DNA of 64,000 bases from Actinomadura sp. NBRC 104425 (GTDB lineage Bacteria > Actinomycetota > Actinomycetes > Streptosporangiales > Streptosporangiaceae). The stretch's first letter is position 1. Each line of letters opens with the position of its first letter. Below are positions 51,835 to 62,217 of this stretch, piece by piece. The translations under genes were made by a program, and so were the position numbers. Below the pieces are notes generated by a model that ran no database searches, was not told where the DNA came from, and saw nothing but the letters and a program-made list of their open reading frames with translations. The stretch is from contig NZ_BSTN01000031.1 of the NCBI RefSeq assembly GCF_030269545.1, forward strand, positions 1-64,000, in the 5' to 3' direction.

Positions 51835-52171
51835 GGCGCCATTTTACACGAAAAAAACTCGTAAAAAAGGGCCGACTTTCGGCGCACACCGTTCTCACCG
51901 ACGCACGCCGCCTCTCGTCGGCGGCCGGCGCGCAAGCGAACACACCGTCCCGCGCCGACCCGGTCGGCAGCGCCACGACGAGCCGAGATCCATGGTGTGC
52001 GCAGTCGACGATAGCGCGCTGCGGCCGACGCGGGGCGGCGGCGTGTCCGCCGGTCGCGTCCCCTCACCTGGCCGGATCCGGTGAAGGCGGGGGTGGTCAC
52101 ACGGTTCTTCACGGTTGCTGATATAAAAACTATCACACTCGTAAAAATAGTCGCTTCCCTGGAGGTCCCCT
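51835..52171. promoter_or_regulatory. Divergent control region of regulator and norZ with shared sites
   Basis: ACTCGTAAAA occurs at 51857-51866 and 52137-52146. At the first site it forms an imperfect inverted repeat with TTTTACACGA (51842-51851), touching the regulator start. The second site lies within ACTAT-(17 nt)-ATAGT (52129-52151), about 20 bp upstream of the norZ start, in an AT-rich block with ATATAAAA. No gene is seen in the GC-rich middle. Confidence 0.6.
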
Positions 52172-54538
52172 GTGACACCACCAGCGGCGACGTCTCCCAG
52201 CAGGCGTGACCGGCTCATCGGCCGGGGCTGGGTACAGGCCGCCGTCCTGATCACTCTCTTCGGCTTCTTCGTCCTGGTGCTGATGGGGTACCAGACCTAC
52301 CGGTCGAGCCCGCCGATCCCGGAGCGCGCGGTCACCGCCGCCGGTCAGACCGTCTACACCGGCGCCGACGTCAGGGCCGGCCAGGACGTCTTCCTCAAGA
52401 ACGGACTGATGCAGTACGGCTCGGTCTTCGGGCACGGCGCCTACCTCGGCCCCGACTTCACCGCCGCCTACCTGCACCGCTCCGCCGAGATCGTCAACAG
52501 GTCCTACGGCGGGTCCGACACCGCGACCCGGCGCACGGTGGACGACTTCAAGCGGAACACCTACGACGACAAGTCCGGCACCCTCACCGTGTCGGACGCA
52601 CAGGCGCAGGCCTTCGCCGCCTTGACGCGGCACTACGCGGAGTTCTTCGCCGCACCCGAGGGCAAGACCGGGCTGCGCCCCAAGGCCATCACCGACCCGG
52701 TCCAGATCAAGCAGCTCACCAGCTACTTCGCCTGGAGCGCCTGGGCGGCGTCCACGGAGCGTCCGGGGAAGAAGTACAGCTACACCAACAACTGGCCGTC
52801 CGAGCCGCTGGTCGGCAACACGCCGACCGCCGACACCGTCGTGTGGAGCGTGCTCAGCCTCGTGGCGCTGATCGGGGGCACCGGAGCGCTGTTCGCCGCG
52901 TTCGGCCGGTGGAACTGGCTCGGCTGGCACGGTCGCGACCAGCGGGAGCTGCGGTTCCGGGAACCCCGGTCGGTGCCTTTGACACCGAGCCAGCGCGCGA
53001 CGGCCTGGTTCTTCTTCGCCATGGCGGGGCTGTTCCTGGTGCAGACGTTCGTCGGTGCGGCGGGGCAGCACTACCGGGCCGACCTGGAGAGCTTCTTCGG
53101 CATCCCGCTGGACCGCTGGTTGCCGTACAACCTGGTGCGGACCTGGCACGTCCAGCTCTCGCTGTTCTGGGTGTCGGTCAGCTTCCTGGCCGCCGGGATC
53201 TTCCTCGTTCCCATGATCACCCGCCGTCGGGATCCCAAGGGCCAGTCCGTGCTGACCCACCTGCTGCTCGGCGCGCTGGTCGTCGTGGTGCTGGGGTCGC
53301 TGCTCGGCGAGCTCGCGGGCATGCGCGGCGCGTTCGGCAAGCTGTGGAGCTGGTTCGGCATGCAGGGGTTCGAGTATCTCGACCTCGGCAAGTTCTGGCA
53401 GATCCTGATGACCGTCGGCATGGCCGTCTGGGTGGCGATGCTGTGGCGCGGCATGCGGCACAAGCTGGCGGGCGAAAGCCGGAGCAACCTGCCGTGGCTG
53501 TTCTTCTTCGCGGCGCTGGCGCTGCCCGTCGTGTACGCGACCGGCCTGTTGACCGACCACGGGGACACCTACACCATCACCGACTTCTGGCGGTTCATGG
53601 TGGTGCACCTGTGGGTCGAGGACTTCCTCGAACTGTTCACCACGGTGATGGTGGCCTACATCTTCGTGCTGCTCGGCGTGGTCCGGGAGAAGGTCGCGCT
53701 GCGCGTGGTGTACCTCGACATCGTCCTCTACAGCGCGGGCGGCGTCATCGGCACCGCCCACCACTGGTACTTCAACGGCGAGCCGGCCGAGGTGCTGGCC
53801 CTGGGCGCCTTCTTCTCGGCGCTCGAGGTCATCCCGCTGACCTTCCTCACCGTGGAGGCGTGGTCGTTCATCCGGCTCGGCGCGCGGCAGGAGTCCAGGA
53901 GCCCGACGCCGTTCCCGCACCGGTGGGCGGTCATGTTCCTGGTCGCGGTCGGCTTCTGGAACTTCCTCGGCGCCGGCGTGTTCGGCTTCCTGATCAACCT
54001 GCCGATCGTCTCCTACTACGAGATGGGGACGATGCTGACCGCCAACCACGGGCACGCGGCGATGATGGGCGTCTACGGCATGCTCGCGTGCGGTTTCGCG
54101 GTCTTCGCGCTGCGCTATCTGGTGCCGCGCAAGTACTGGTCGGACCGGCTGGTCTCGATCAGCTTCTGGTCGCTGAACGCGGGACTGGCGTGGATGGTGT
54201 TCGTCACGCTGATGCCGATCGGGCTGCTGCAGCTGTACCACGCGGTCGACGTCGGCTACTGGGACGCGCGCAGCCTCGCCTATGTCGGCAACCCGACGAA
54301 CGCGGTGTTCGAGTGGCTGCGGCTGCCGGGCGACGTGGTGTTCATCGTCGGCGGGGTGGCCCCGCTGCTGTGGCTGGCCTGGAACGCCGTCATCCACCGC
54401 CGCCGGGACGGCGCGGGCGGGCGCGACGGCCTCGCCACGCAGCCGCAGTCCGCCGAGTCCGCGGACGCCGCCGACTCGCGGGAACCGGAGCTGGCGCTGT
54501 TCACCGAGGTCACGGATCCGGGCGGTCGGGACGCCTGA
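52172..54538 (+). CDS. norZ: Quinol-dependent nitric oxide reductase (qNOR)
   Basis: The product (788 aa) starts with one membrane helix and a long external cytochrome-c-like fold lacking haem-c motif, typical of qNOR, followed by 12 helices of the NorB domain. Metal ligands are visible: low-spin haem His in R-T-W-H-V-Q-L-S (about 325), FeB His and Glu in V-H-L-W-V-E-D-F (about 478), FeB His pair in G-T-A-H-H-W-Y (about 527), haem ligands in N-H-G-H-A-A-M-M-G (about 626). It reduces two NO to N2O with quinol electrons. GTG start with GGAGG 7-8 bp upstream. Confidence 0.95.
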   Translation: MTPPAATSPSRRDRLIGRGWVQAAVLITLFGFFVLVLMGYQTYRSSPPIPERAVTAAGQTVYTGADVRAGQDVFLKNGLMQYGSVFGHGAYLGPDFTAAYLHRSAEIVNRSYGGSDTATRRTVDDFKRNTYDDKSGTLTVSDAQAQAFAALTRHYAEFFAAPEGKTGLRPKAITDPVQIKQLTSYFAWSAWAASTERPGKKYSYTNNWPSEPLVGNTPTADTVVWSVLSLVALIGGTGALFAAFGRWNWLGWHGRDQRELRFREPRSVPLTPSQRATAWFFFAMAGLFLVQTFVGAAGQHYRADLESFFGIPLDRWLPYNLVRTWHVQLSLFWVSVSFLAAGIFLVPMITRRRDPKGQSVLTHLLLGALVVVVLGSLLGELAGMRGAFGKLWSWFGMQGFEYLDLGKFWQILMTVGMAVWVAMLWRGMRHKLAGESRSNLPWLFFFAALALPVVYATGLLTDHGDTYTITDFWRFMVVHLWVEDFLELFTTVMVAYIFVLLGVVREKVALRVVYLDIVLYSAGGVIGTAHHWYFNGEPAEVLALGAFFSALEVIPLTFLTVEAWSFIRLGARQESRSPTPFPHRWAVMFLVAVGFWNFLGAGVFGFLINLPIVSYYEMGTMLTANHGHAAMMGVYGMLACGFAVFALRYLVPRKYWSDRLVSISFWSLNAGLAWMVFVTLMPIGLLQLYHAVDVGYWDARSLAYVGNPTNAVFEWLRLPGDVVFIVGGVAPLLWLAWNAVIHRRRDGAGGRDGLATQPQSAESADAADSREPELALFTEVTDPGGRDA

Positions 54539-54559
54539 AACGGGAAGGGTGGTTCGACC

Positions 54560-54928
54560 ATGCGGTTCGAGGCTGTCTTCCTCGCCTGCTACGCGCTGCT
54601 GCTGGTCGCTGCGGCGGGCGGGCTCCACCGGCTCGGCAAGATGAACACCTCGCCGTGGCGGAGCCGGGTGCTGGCCGGCCATCGTCGACAGGTGCCCGGC
54701 CCGCCGCCGACGGACGGCACCGACTGGCCGCACTCGGAGGCGGGGCGGCTCAACACCCTCGTCGCCCTGGTGACAGCCCTGTCCGCCGTCACCCTGGCGA
54801 TCGTCGGACTGGCCCGCAACCACCGTCCGATCGAGATCGCGGTGCTGGGCGTGGTCGCGTTCGCCGCCGCCGCGGCGGCGCTCGGCCTGGCCCGCGCGTT
54901 CACCGGCGGGTCCCGCGCCCGCTCGTGA
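54560..54928 (+). CDS. Small two-helix membrane protein after norZ
   Basis: The product (122 aa) has an N-terminal hydrophobic helix (F-L-A-C-Y-A-L-L-L-V-A-A-A), a Pro-rich polar middle with H-R-R-Q-V-P-G-P-P, and two further hydrophobic segments (A-L-V-T-A-L-S-A-V-T-L-A-I-V and V-V-A-F-A-A-A-A-A-A-L-G-L). It lies 21 bp after norZ and before a strong terminator, so it is cotranscribed. It may help NO reductase assembly. No family name is recalled with confidence. Confidence 0.7.
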   Translation: MRFEAVFLACYALLLVAAAGGLHRLGKMNTSPWRSRVLAGHRRQVPGPPPTDGTDWPHSEAGRLNTLVALVTALSAVTLAIVGLARNHRPIEIAVLGVVAFAAAAAALGLARAFTGGSRARS

Positions 54929-54952
54929 CGCACTGAACTCGCGACGCACTGA

Positions 54953-55000
54953 AAGCGATGCCTCCTCACCTCGCACGGCCGGGGTGAGGAGGCATCGCTT
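54953..55000 (+). terminator. Strong hairpin terminator of the norZ operon
   Basis: AAGCGATGCCTCCTCACC (54953-54970) and its exact complement at 54983-55000 form an 18-bp perfect stem with a 12-nt loop, 24 bp after the last stop codon. The symmetric stem would work in both directions. It insulates the island from the repeat copy and TPR gene that follow. Confidence 0.9.
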
Positions 55001-55124
55001 CGGCAGCGCCGGTCTTCTTCTCTCGCCTCCCGGCGCATCCGGTGAAGAACCGGTCCGACGCGGCGGGCGGCGATCCATACGGGAAAGTCGGGCCGGCTGG
55101 CCGGCCCGCACCTCCCCTCCCGCC

Positions 55125-55379
55125 CCCGTCGCCGCGCCGGCCCCGCTGCCACGGCCCGGCGGCGGCGCGTCCGACCCCATCGAGCAGGCCGAACGCGCCG
55201 CCGACCCGGACGACGGCGTGCTCCCGGCACGGCTGGCCGAGTCATCGCTCCTGCACGACAGGCCGGTCATCCCGCTCCGGTACCGGCGCGACCACCTGGT
55301 GCGGTCCGAACGCATCCGCGACGTCACCGCCGACGCCTTCACCGGGCCGGCACTGGCCCGCCTCAAGGTGACGGACTGA
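55125..55379 (+). pseudogene. C-terminal fragment of solute-binding protein gene
   Basis: The open frame encodes 84 residues plus stop that match the end of the family-5 binding protein at 44.8-46.3 kb: P-L-P-R-P-G-G, I-E-Q-A-E-R-A-A-D-P-D-D-G-V-L-P and A-D-A-F-T-G-P, in the same relative position to the TPR gene. There is no start, signal or upstream domain; sequence before 55125 is unrelated. It is a gene scrap left by the event that duplicated the junction. Confidence 0.85.
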
Positions 55380-55418
55380 CCCCGGCCAGCGCCGACCACT
55401 CGGCCTTCACGCTCGCCG
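55125..55418. repeat. Direct repeat, right copy, bounding the nitrite/NO island
   Basis: This is the partner of 46071-46364. Here the binding-protein tail is the scrap and the TPR gene tail (stop 55363-55365) belongs to the intact gene. In both copies the two stop codons keep the same 17-bp overlap, which shows that the ancestral state was a convergent, overlapping gene pair. Confidence 0.9.
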
Positions 55419-56508
55419 ACTCCTCCTCGCGGCCGAGGATGGCCAGCCCGCGCCACAGCCGGTTCAGCACCTCGGCGAGCCGCCTGCGGTGGAACCGCGA
55501 GCCGTCCCGGGCCGCCGGACGATACAGCTCGGCCGACTCGGTGAGCGCGGCCACCGCCTCGGCGTCCCGGTCCAGCTGGATCAGGCACACGGCCAGGTCG
55601 CGCAGGGAGCCCGCCAGCTCGTCGCGGACCTCGGGGTCGGCCGCGTCGCGGCGGCGGTGCTGCCGAACCGCCTCTTCGAAGTACGGCACGGCCTCGCCGT
55701 CGCGTTCCCGCATCGACAGGGCGACGCCCAGCCGGTTGGCGGCGACGGCCAGGTTGGCGCGGGCGTCGGGGCGGCCGGGGTCCTCGGCGTGGTCGCGGTA
55801 GGCTTCGACGGCCTGCCTCAGCCGCTCAGCGGCGTCGTCCAGGCGGTCCTGGGCGAGCAGCCGCAGGCCCAGGTCCAGGGCGGCGTCGGCGAGCTGGACG
55901 GTGTCGTCGCACAGCCGGGCGTGCGCGGCGGCGCTCTCCCCCACCCGGATGCTCTCCTCGACGCGCCCGGCGTCCTCCAGGAGCCGGCCCAGCAGCAGCT
56001 CGCACGCCACCAGCCGTTCGACCTTGGCGGCGTCGCCCGGCACGGGCGGGTCGGCGGGCCGGGGCGACTCGTCGCGGGCCGTGGTGGCGGCGGCGATGGC
56101 GCCGTCGAGGTCGCCGGCGGCGCGCAGCCGCCGCGCCAGCCGCGTCAGCGCTCCGATGCGGTGGCTCTGCAGCGCGTCCCGGGTGCCGTTGGCGACCTCC
56201 TCGTCGCGGTAGCCGGCGGTGGCCTCGACGATCTCCCTGAGCAGCGGCACGGTCTCCTCGGCCCGTCCGGTCGCCGCCAGCCGCCCCTCCAGGTTCCGCA
56301 GCGCGACCACCAGCACGGTGCGGTGGCGCACCGGGTCGCGTGCGAACAGCCGCCGCGCGGCGGGCACGGCCCGGCGCAGGTCGCGGACGGCCTCGTCCAT
56401 GCGGCCGTCCGCCGCCAGGTCGTGCGACCCGTTCACCAGCGCGGCGACGGCCTCGGCGTCGAGCTCACCGGCATCGGGCGGGGAGGCGCTGCGGGACACC
56501 TCGGACAA
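55363..56508 (-). CDS. Tetratricopeptide-repeat protein
   Basis: The 381-residue soluble protein is made of helical repeats with TPR spacing: A-L-V-N-G-S-H-D-L-A-A-D-G-R-M-D-E-A-V, L-A-R-R-L-R-A-A-G-D-L-D-G-A-I-A, L-G-L-R-L-L-A-Q-D-R-L-D-D-A-A, N-R-L-G-V-A-L-S-M-R-E-R-D-G-E-A-V and L-A-V-C-L-I-Q-L-D-R-D-A-E-A-V. TPR arrays mediate protein binding; the partner is unknown. ATG at 56508. Its last codons lie inside the right copy of the direct repeat. Confidence 0.85.
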   Translation of the reverse strand: MSEVSRSASPPDAGELDAEAVAALVNGSHDLAADGRMDEAVRDLRRAVPAARRLFARDPVRHRTVLVVALRNLEGRLAATGRAEETVPLLREIVEATAGYRDEEVANGTRDALQSHRIGALTRLARRLRAAGDLDGAIAAATTARDESPRPADPPVPGDAAKVERLVACELLLGRLLEDAGRVEESIRVGESAAAHARLCDDTVQLADAALDLGLRLLAQDRLDDAAERLRQAVEAYRDHAEDPGRPDARANLAVAANRLGVALSMRERDGEAVPYFEEAVRQHRRRDAADPEVRDELAGSLRDLAVCLIQLDRDAEAVAALTESAELYRPAARDGSRFHRRRLAEVLNRLWRGLAILGREEESASVKAEWSALAGVSPSP

Positions 56509-56594
56509 GACGGAAACCCCCCTTACAGGACGCGACGTTGCGGATGATCACCGTAACGGGCGGTTCCGCCGGGCGGTCGGTTCCGTGCGCGCCG

Positions 56595-58889
56595 TCACGC
56601 GGGGGCGGCCAGGCGGTGCGCCAGGGCGGTGTGGCGGCGTCCGGCCCCCGCGGTGCGGACGGCGGCGGCCAGCGCGCGGCGCGACCCCACCAGCACCACC
56701 AGCTTCTTGGCGCGGGTGATGCCGGTGTAGAGCAGGTTGCGGCGCAGCATCATCCAGGAGGCGGTGGTCAGCGGCATGACCACGGCCGGGTACTCGCTGC
56801 CCTGCGAGCGGTGGATGGTGATCGCGTACGCGTGGGTGATCTCGTCCAGCTCGTCGAAGCCGTAGTCGATGTCCTCGTCTTCGTCGGTGCGGACGGTGAG
56901 GGTGTGCTCCTCCGGCGAGACCTTGGTGACGACGCCGACAGTGCCGTTGAACACCCCTGCCTCGCCCTTGTCGTAGTTGTTGCGCAGCTGCGTGACCTTG
57001 TCGCCGGGCCGGTACACGCGGCCGCCGTAGCGGCGTTCGGGCTGCCCCTCGCGGTGCGGCGTGAGGGCCTCCTGCAGCAGCGTGTTGAGGGCCCCGGCGC
57101 CCGCCGCGCCCCGGTGCATCGGGGTGAGGACCTGCACGTCGCGGCGCGGGTCGAGGCCGAACTTGCGGGGGATCCGGTTGGCGACCACGTCCACGGTCAG
57201 CTCGGCGGTCTGCTCCGGGTCGTCGCAGGGGAACAGGAAGAAGTCGGGGTAGCCGCGGGTGTGCGGGTGCTCGCCGGAGTTGACGCGGTGGGCGTTGACG
57301 ACGATCCCGGACTGCTGCGCCTGCCGGAAGATCCGGGTGAGCCGCACTCGCGGGATCACCTCGGCGTTCAGCAGGTCGGCCAGCACCTCCCCGGCGCCCA
57401 CCGACGGGAGCTGGTCGACGTCGCCGACCAGCAGCAGGTGCGCGCCGCGCGGCACCGCCCGGACCAGCTTGTTGGCCAGGATCAGGTCGACCATCGAGCT
57501 CTCGTCGACCACCACCAGGTCGGCGTCCAGCGGGTTGTCCAGGTCGTACTTGGGGTCGCCGCCGGGCTGCAGCTGCAGCAGCCGGTGCACGGTGGCGGCC
57601 TCGTGCCCGGTCAGCTCGGCCAGCCGCTTGGCGGCGCGCCCGGTCGGCGCCACCAGCACGATCTTGGCCTTCTTGGCGGCGGCCAGCTCGACGATCGACC
57701 GCACCGTGAAGCTCTTGCCGCAGCCCGGGCCGCCGGTGAGCACCGCGACCTTCGAGGTCAGCGCGAGCCGCACCGCCTCCTCCTGCTCGGGCGCCAGTTC
57801 GGCGCCGGTGCGTCGCCGCAGCCACGCCAGGGCCCTGTCCCAGTCGACGTCGGCGAACACCTTCAGCCGGTCGTGCCCGGCGTCGAGCAGCTCGCGCAGG
57901 CCGCGCGCCAGGGACCGCTCGGCCCGGTAGAACGGCGGCAGGTAGACCGCCGGGACGGTGCCCGCGCCCTCCGCCGACCCCGGCACCTGCTCGCGGACGA
58001 CGCCCTCCTCCTCGGCGGCCAGCTCGTCCAGCGCCGGGCCGATCAGCTCGCGCGGCACGCCGAGGATCTTCTCGGCGGCGGTGACCAGGTTCGGCTCGGG
58101 CAGGAAGACGTGCCCGTCGTCGGCGGCCTCCGACAGCGTGTACCGCAGCCCGGCCTTGATCCGCTCCGGGCTGTCGTGCGGGATGCCGACCGCCTGGGCG
58201 ATGGTGTCGGCGGTCTTGAACCCGATCCCCCACACGTCGGCGGCCAGCCGGTACGGCTCGCGGCGCACCGTGTCGATGGACGCGTCGCCGTACTGCTTGT
58301 AGATCCGCACCGCCAGCGACGTGGACACCCCGACACCCTGCAGGAAGACCATGACCTCCTTGATGGCCTTCTGCTCCTCCCAGGCGTCGGCGATGCGCTT
58401 GGTGCGCTTGGGGCCGAGCCCCGGCACCTCCACGAGCCGCTCCGGCTCCTCCTCGATGATCCGCAGGATGTCGGTGCCGAAGTGGTCCACCATCCGGTCG
58501 GCCATCACCGGGCCGATCCCCTTGATCATGCCGGAGCCCAGGTAGCGGCGGATCCCCTGCACGGTGGCGGGGAGCACGGTGGTGTAGGACTCGACCTCGA
58601 ACTGCCGCCCGTACTTGGGGTGCGACCGCCAGCGGCCGGTCAGCCGCAGGCTCTCGCCCACCTGCGCGCCGAGCAGCGCGCCGACCACGGTCAGCAGGTC
58701 GCCGCCGCTCTTCTCGGTGGCGACGCGCGCCACCGTGTACCCGGTGTCCTCGTTGGCGTAGGTGATGCGTTCGAGGACCGCCTCCAGCACCACGGGTCTC
58801 GGCGCCTGGCCCGCGTGCTGCGGGGCCCGGCCCGAGGGCCGCGGGCCTTGGTCCGCGTGCTGTCCAGAACCCGGCGCGCCGTTCGTCAC
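56595..58889 (-). CDS. recD2: RecD2-type ATP-dependent DNA helicase
   Basis: The product (764 aa) is a full-length SF1 RecD2. The N-terminal OB-like segment (E-D-T-G-Y-T-V-A-R-V) and helix-hairpin-helix motifs (G-I-G-P-V-M-A-D-R, V-P-G-L-G-P-K-R) precede the helicase core with Walker A G-G-P-G-C-G-K-S-F-T (about 385), Walker B V-V-D-E-S-S-M-V-D, motif III G-D-V-D-Q-L-P-S-V-G and C-terminal T-I-H-R-S-Q-G-S-E-Y-P and Y-T-G-I-T-R-A-K-K. It unwinds DNA 5'-3' in repair, without RecBC. GTG start at 58889. Confidence 0.95.
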   Translation of the reverse strand: MTNGAPGSGQHADQGPRPSGRAPQHAGQAPRPVVLEAVLERITYANEDTGYTVARVATEKSGGDLLTVVGALLGAQVGESLRLTGRWRSHPKYGRQFEVESYTTVLPATVQGIRRYLGSGMIKGIGPVMADRMVDHFGTDILRIIEEEPERLVEVPGLGPKRTKRIADAWEEQKAIKEVMVFLQGVGVSTSLAVRIYKQYGDASIDTVRREPYRLAADVWGIGFKTADTIAQAVGIPHDSPERIKAGLRYTLSEAADDGHVFLPEPNLVTAAEKILGVPRELIGPALDELAAEEEGVVREQVPGSAEGAGTVPAVYLPPFYRAERSLARGLRELLDAGHDRLKVFADVDWDRALAWLRRRTGAELAPEQEEAVRLALTSKVAVLTGGPGCGKSFTVRSIVELAAAKKAKIVLVAPTGRAAKRLAELTGHEAATVHRLLQLQPGGDPKYDLDNPLDADLVVVDESSMVDLILANKLVRAVPRGAHLLLVGDVDQLPSVGAGEVLADLLNAEVIPRVRLTRIFRQAQQSGIVVNAHRVNSGEHPHTRGYPDFFLFPCDDPEQTAELTVDVVANRIPRKFGLDPRRDVQVLTPMHRGAAGAGALNTLLQEALTPHREGQPERRYGGRVYRPGDKVTQLRNNYDKGEAGVFNGTVGVVTKVSPEEHTLTVRTDEDEDIDYGFDELDEITHAYAITIHRSQGSEYPAVVMPLTTASWMMLRRNLLYTGITRAKKLVVLVGSRRALAAAVRTAGAGRRHTALAHRLAAPA

Positions 58890-59026
58890 GGATCACATGA
58901 TGTCGGATGCGCCGCCGCGCCCGGCACCGAACGCGGCGGTCCGGGCGCCCGAACGCCCCGCGGATCCGAGATCATTCCCGTGGAACGATGGGAGTCCCCG
59001 CCCTCCCCGCAGCAGGAACCGGAGCC

Positions 59027-59926
<900 letters not shown>

Positions 59927-59927
59927 G

Positions 59928-60593
59928 TCACAGCCCGTCGGCCAGGACGTCCCAGAACGCCTTTTCGTAGGCGTGCAGCAGCCGTGCGGCGCGGGCCAGG
60001 TCGGCGGGGCTCTCCCCCGCCTCCAGCCCGGCCGCGACGACGGCGGTGGCCTGCTCGCCGAACCCCGGCGGGGGGTCGGCGAAGAACCGGAAGAACCCCA
60101 CCGCGTCCTCGTCGAACCCGTACCGCCGCGTGAGGGCGTCGGCGGCGCGCCCGCAGTAGGCGCCCCACTCCTCCAGGTTGGCCAGCATCGCCAGCGCGAC
60201 CTCGGCGGCCGTGCCGAACGCGGCCCGCTGCGCCACATACGCGGGGTAGGTCTGCGCCGGCGGACGCGGCTCGTAGGCGGTGAGATCCGTCTCACTCAGC
60301 CCCAGCGCAGCCGCGAAGACGCGCAGAAGCTCCAACGCCCGCCCTTCGCCCTGCGCGAGGGACAGGAACATGTCACCTGCGGGCGGCTCGGGGTAGCGGG
60401 AGGCCAGCAGCGCGAAGCTGCGCCGGTCGCTGCCGAGGATCCGGTACTGCTCCCCCGCCAGCCACCCCAGCCGCTCGCGGGGCGCGTCGCCGCTCTCCAG
60501 CAGGTCCAGGAACCGGTTGCCGGAGGCCGCGGCCTCCTCACGCACGGCTCGGACCAGCTCCGCCGCGTCACGGGTCGGCACATGGGTCGGCAT
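59928..60593 (-). CDS. TenA/THI-4-like protein
   Basis: The product (221 aa) is helical: R-F-L-D-L-L-E-S-G-D near 30, W-L-A-G-E-Q-Y-R-I-L, L-E-E-W-G-A-Y-C-G near 150 and the C-terminal H-A-Y-E-K-A-F-W-D-V-L, which matches the haem-oxygenase-like TenA/PqqC group (thiaminase II or related). E-K-A-F-W-D is typical of TenA. Thiamine salvage or an uncharacterised redox role are both possible. ATG at 60593 has no good ribosome-binding site; frame is open to 60629. Confidence 0.7.
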   Translation of the reverse strand: MPTHVPTRDAAELVRAVREEAAASGNRFLDLLESGDAPRERLGWLAGEQYRILGSDRRSFALLASRYPEPPAGDMFLSLAQGEGRALELLRVFAAALGLSETDLTAYEPRPPAQTYPAYVAQRAAFGTAAEVALAMLANLEEWGAYCGRAADALTRRYGFDEDAVGFFRFFADPPPGFGEQATAVVAAGLEAGESPADLARAARLLHAYEKAFWDVLADGL

Positions 60594-60790
60594 GGTCTCA
60601 ATCCAGCAGCCGGCGCCCCGCCCCGTCAACCCTGCGACCGGTCAGATGACCCCATCTGCGGACGAACCGCAACTTTCGGATCTTTAGTGCCAAGACGGTC
60701 CAGCCCGCAGCAAGAGCCATCTGATCACGTGGATACGATGAAACTCGGAGCGTCTACGCAGGTGTGTGGACAGCAGTTGGGAGCGAGTGC

Positions 60791-62074
<1,284 letters not shown>

Positions 62075-62088
62075 CCCTTCACGCGCAC

Positions 62089-62119
62089 GCGCCGGGGACA
62101 TGGGTGGTGTCCCCGGCGC
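62089..62119 (+). terminator. Hairpin terminator of gltA
   Basis: GCGCCGGGGACA and TGTCCCCGGCGC form a perfect 12-bp stem with a 7-nt loop, 14 bp after the citrate synthase stop codon. Confidence 0.88.
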
Positions 62120-62217
62120 TCCGTTCGCGCGCAGTTATCCACAGAATCTCATTCTAGTGCCACGGGAGGCGCCGGCGGCAGAACCTGGATGGCGAACGCA
62201 CGCCGCAGGAGGCCGCC

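Noticed and set aside
52133..55588. A 1151-codon minus-strand open frame covering norZ
   Set aside because: It is antisense to norZ, whose metal ligands are all present; the opposite frame is a composition artefact.
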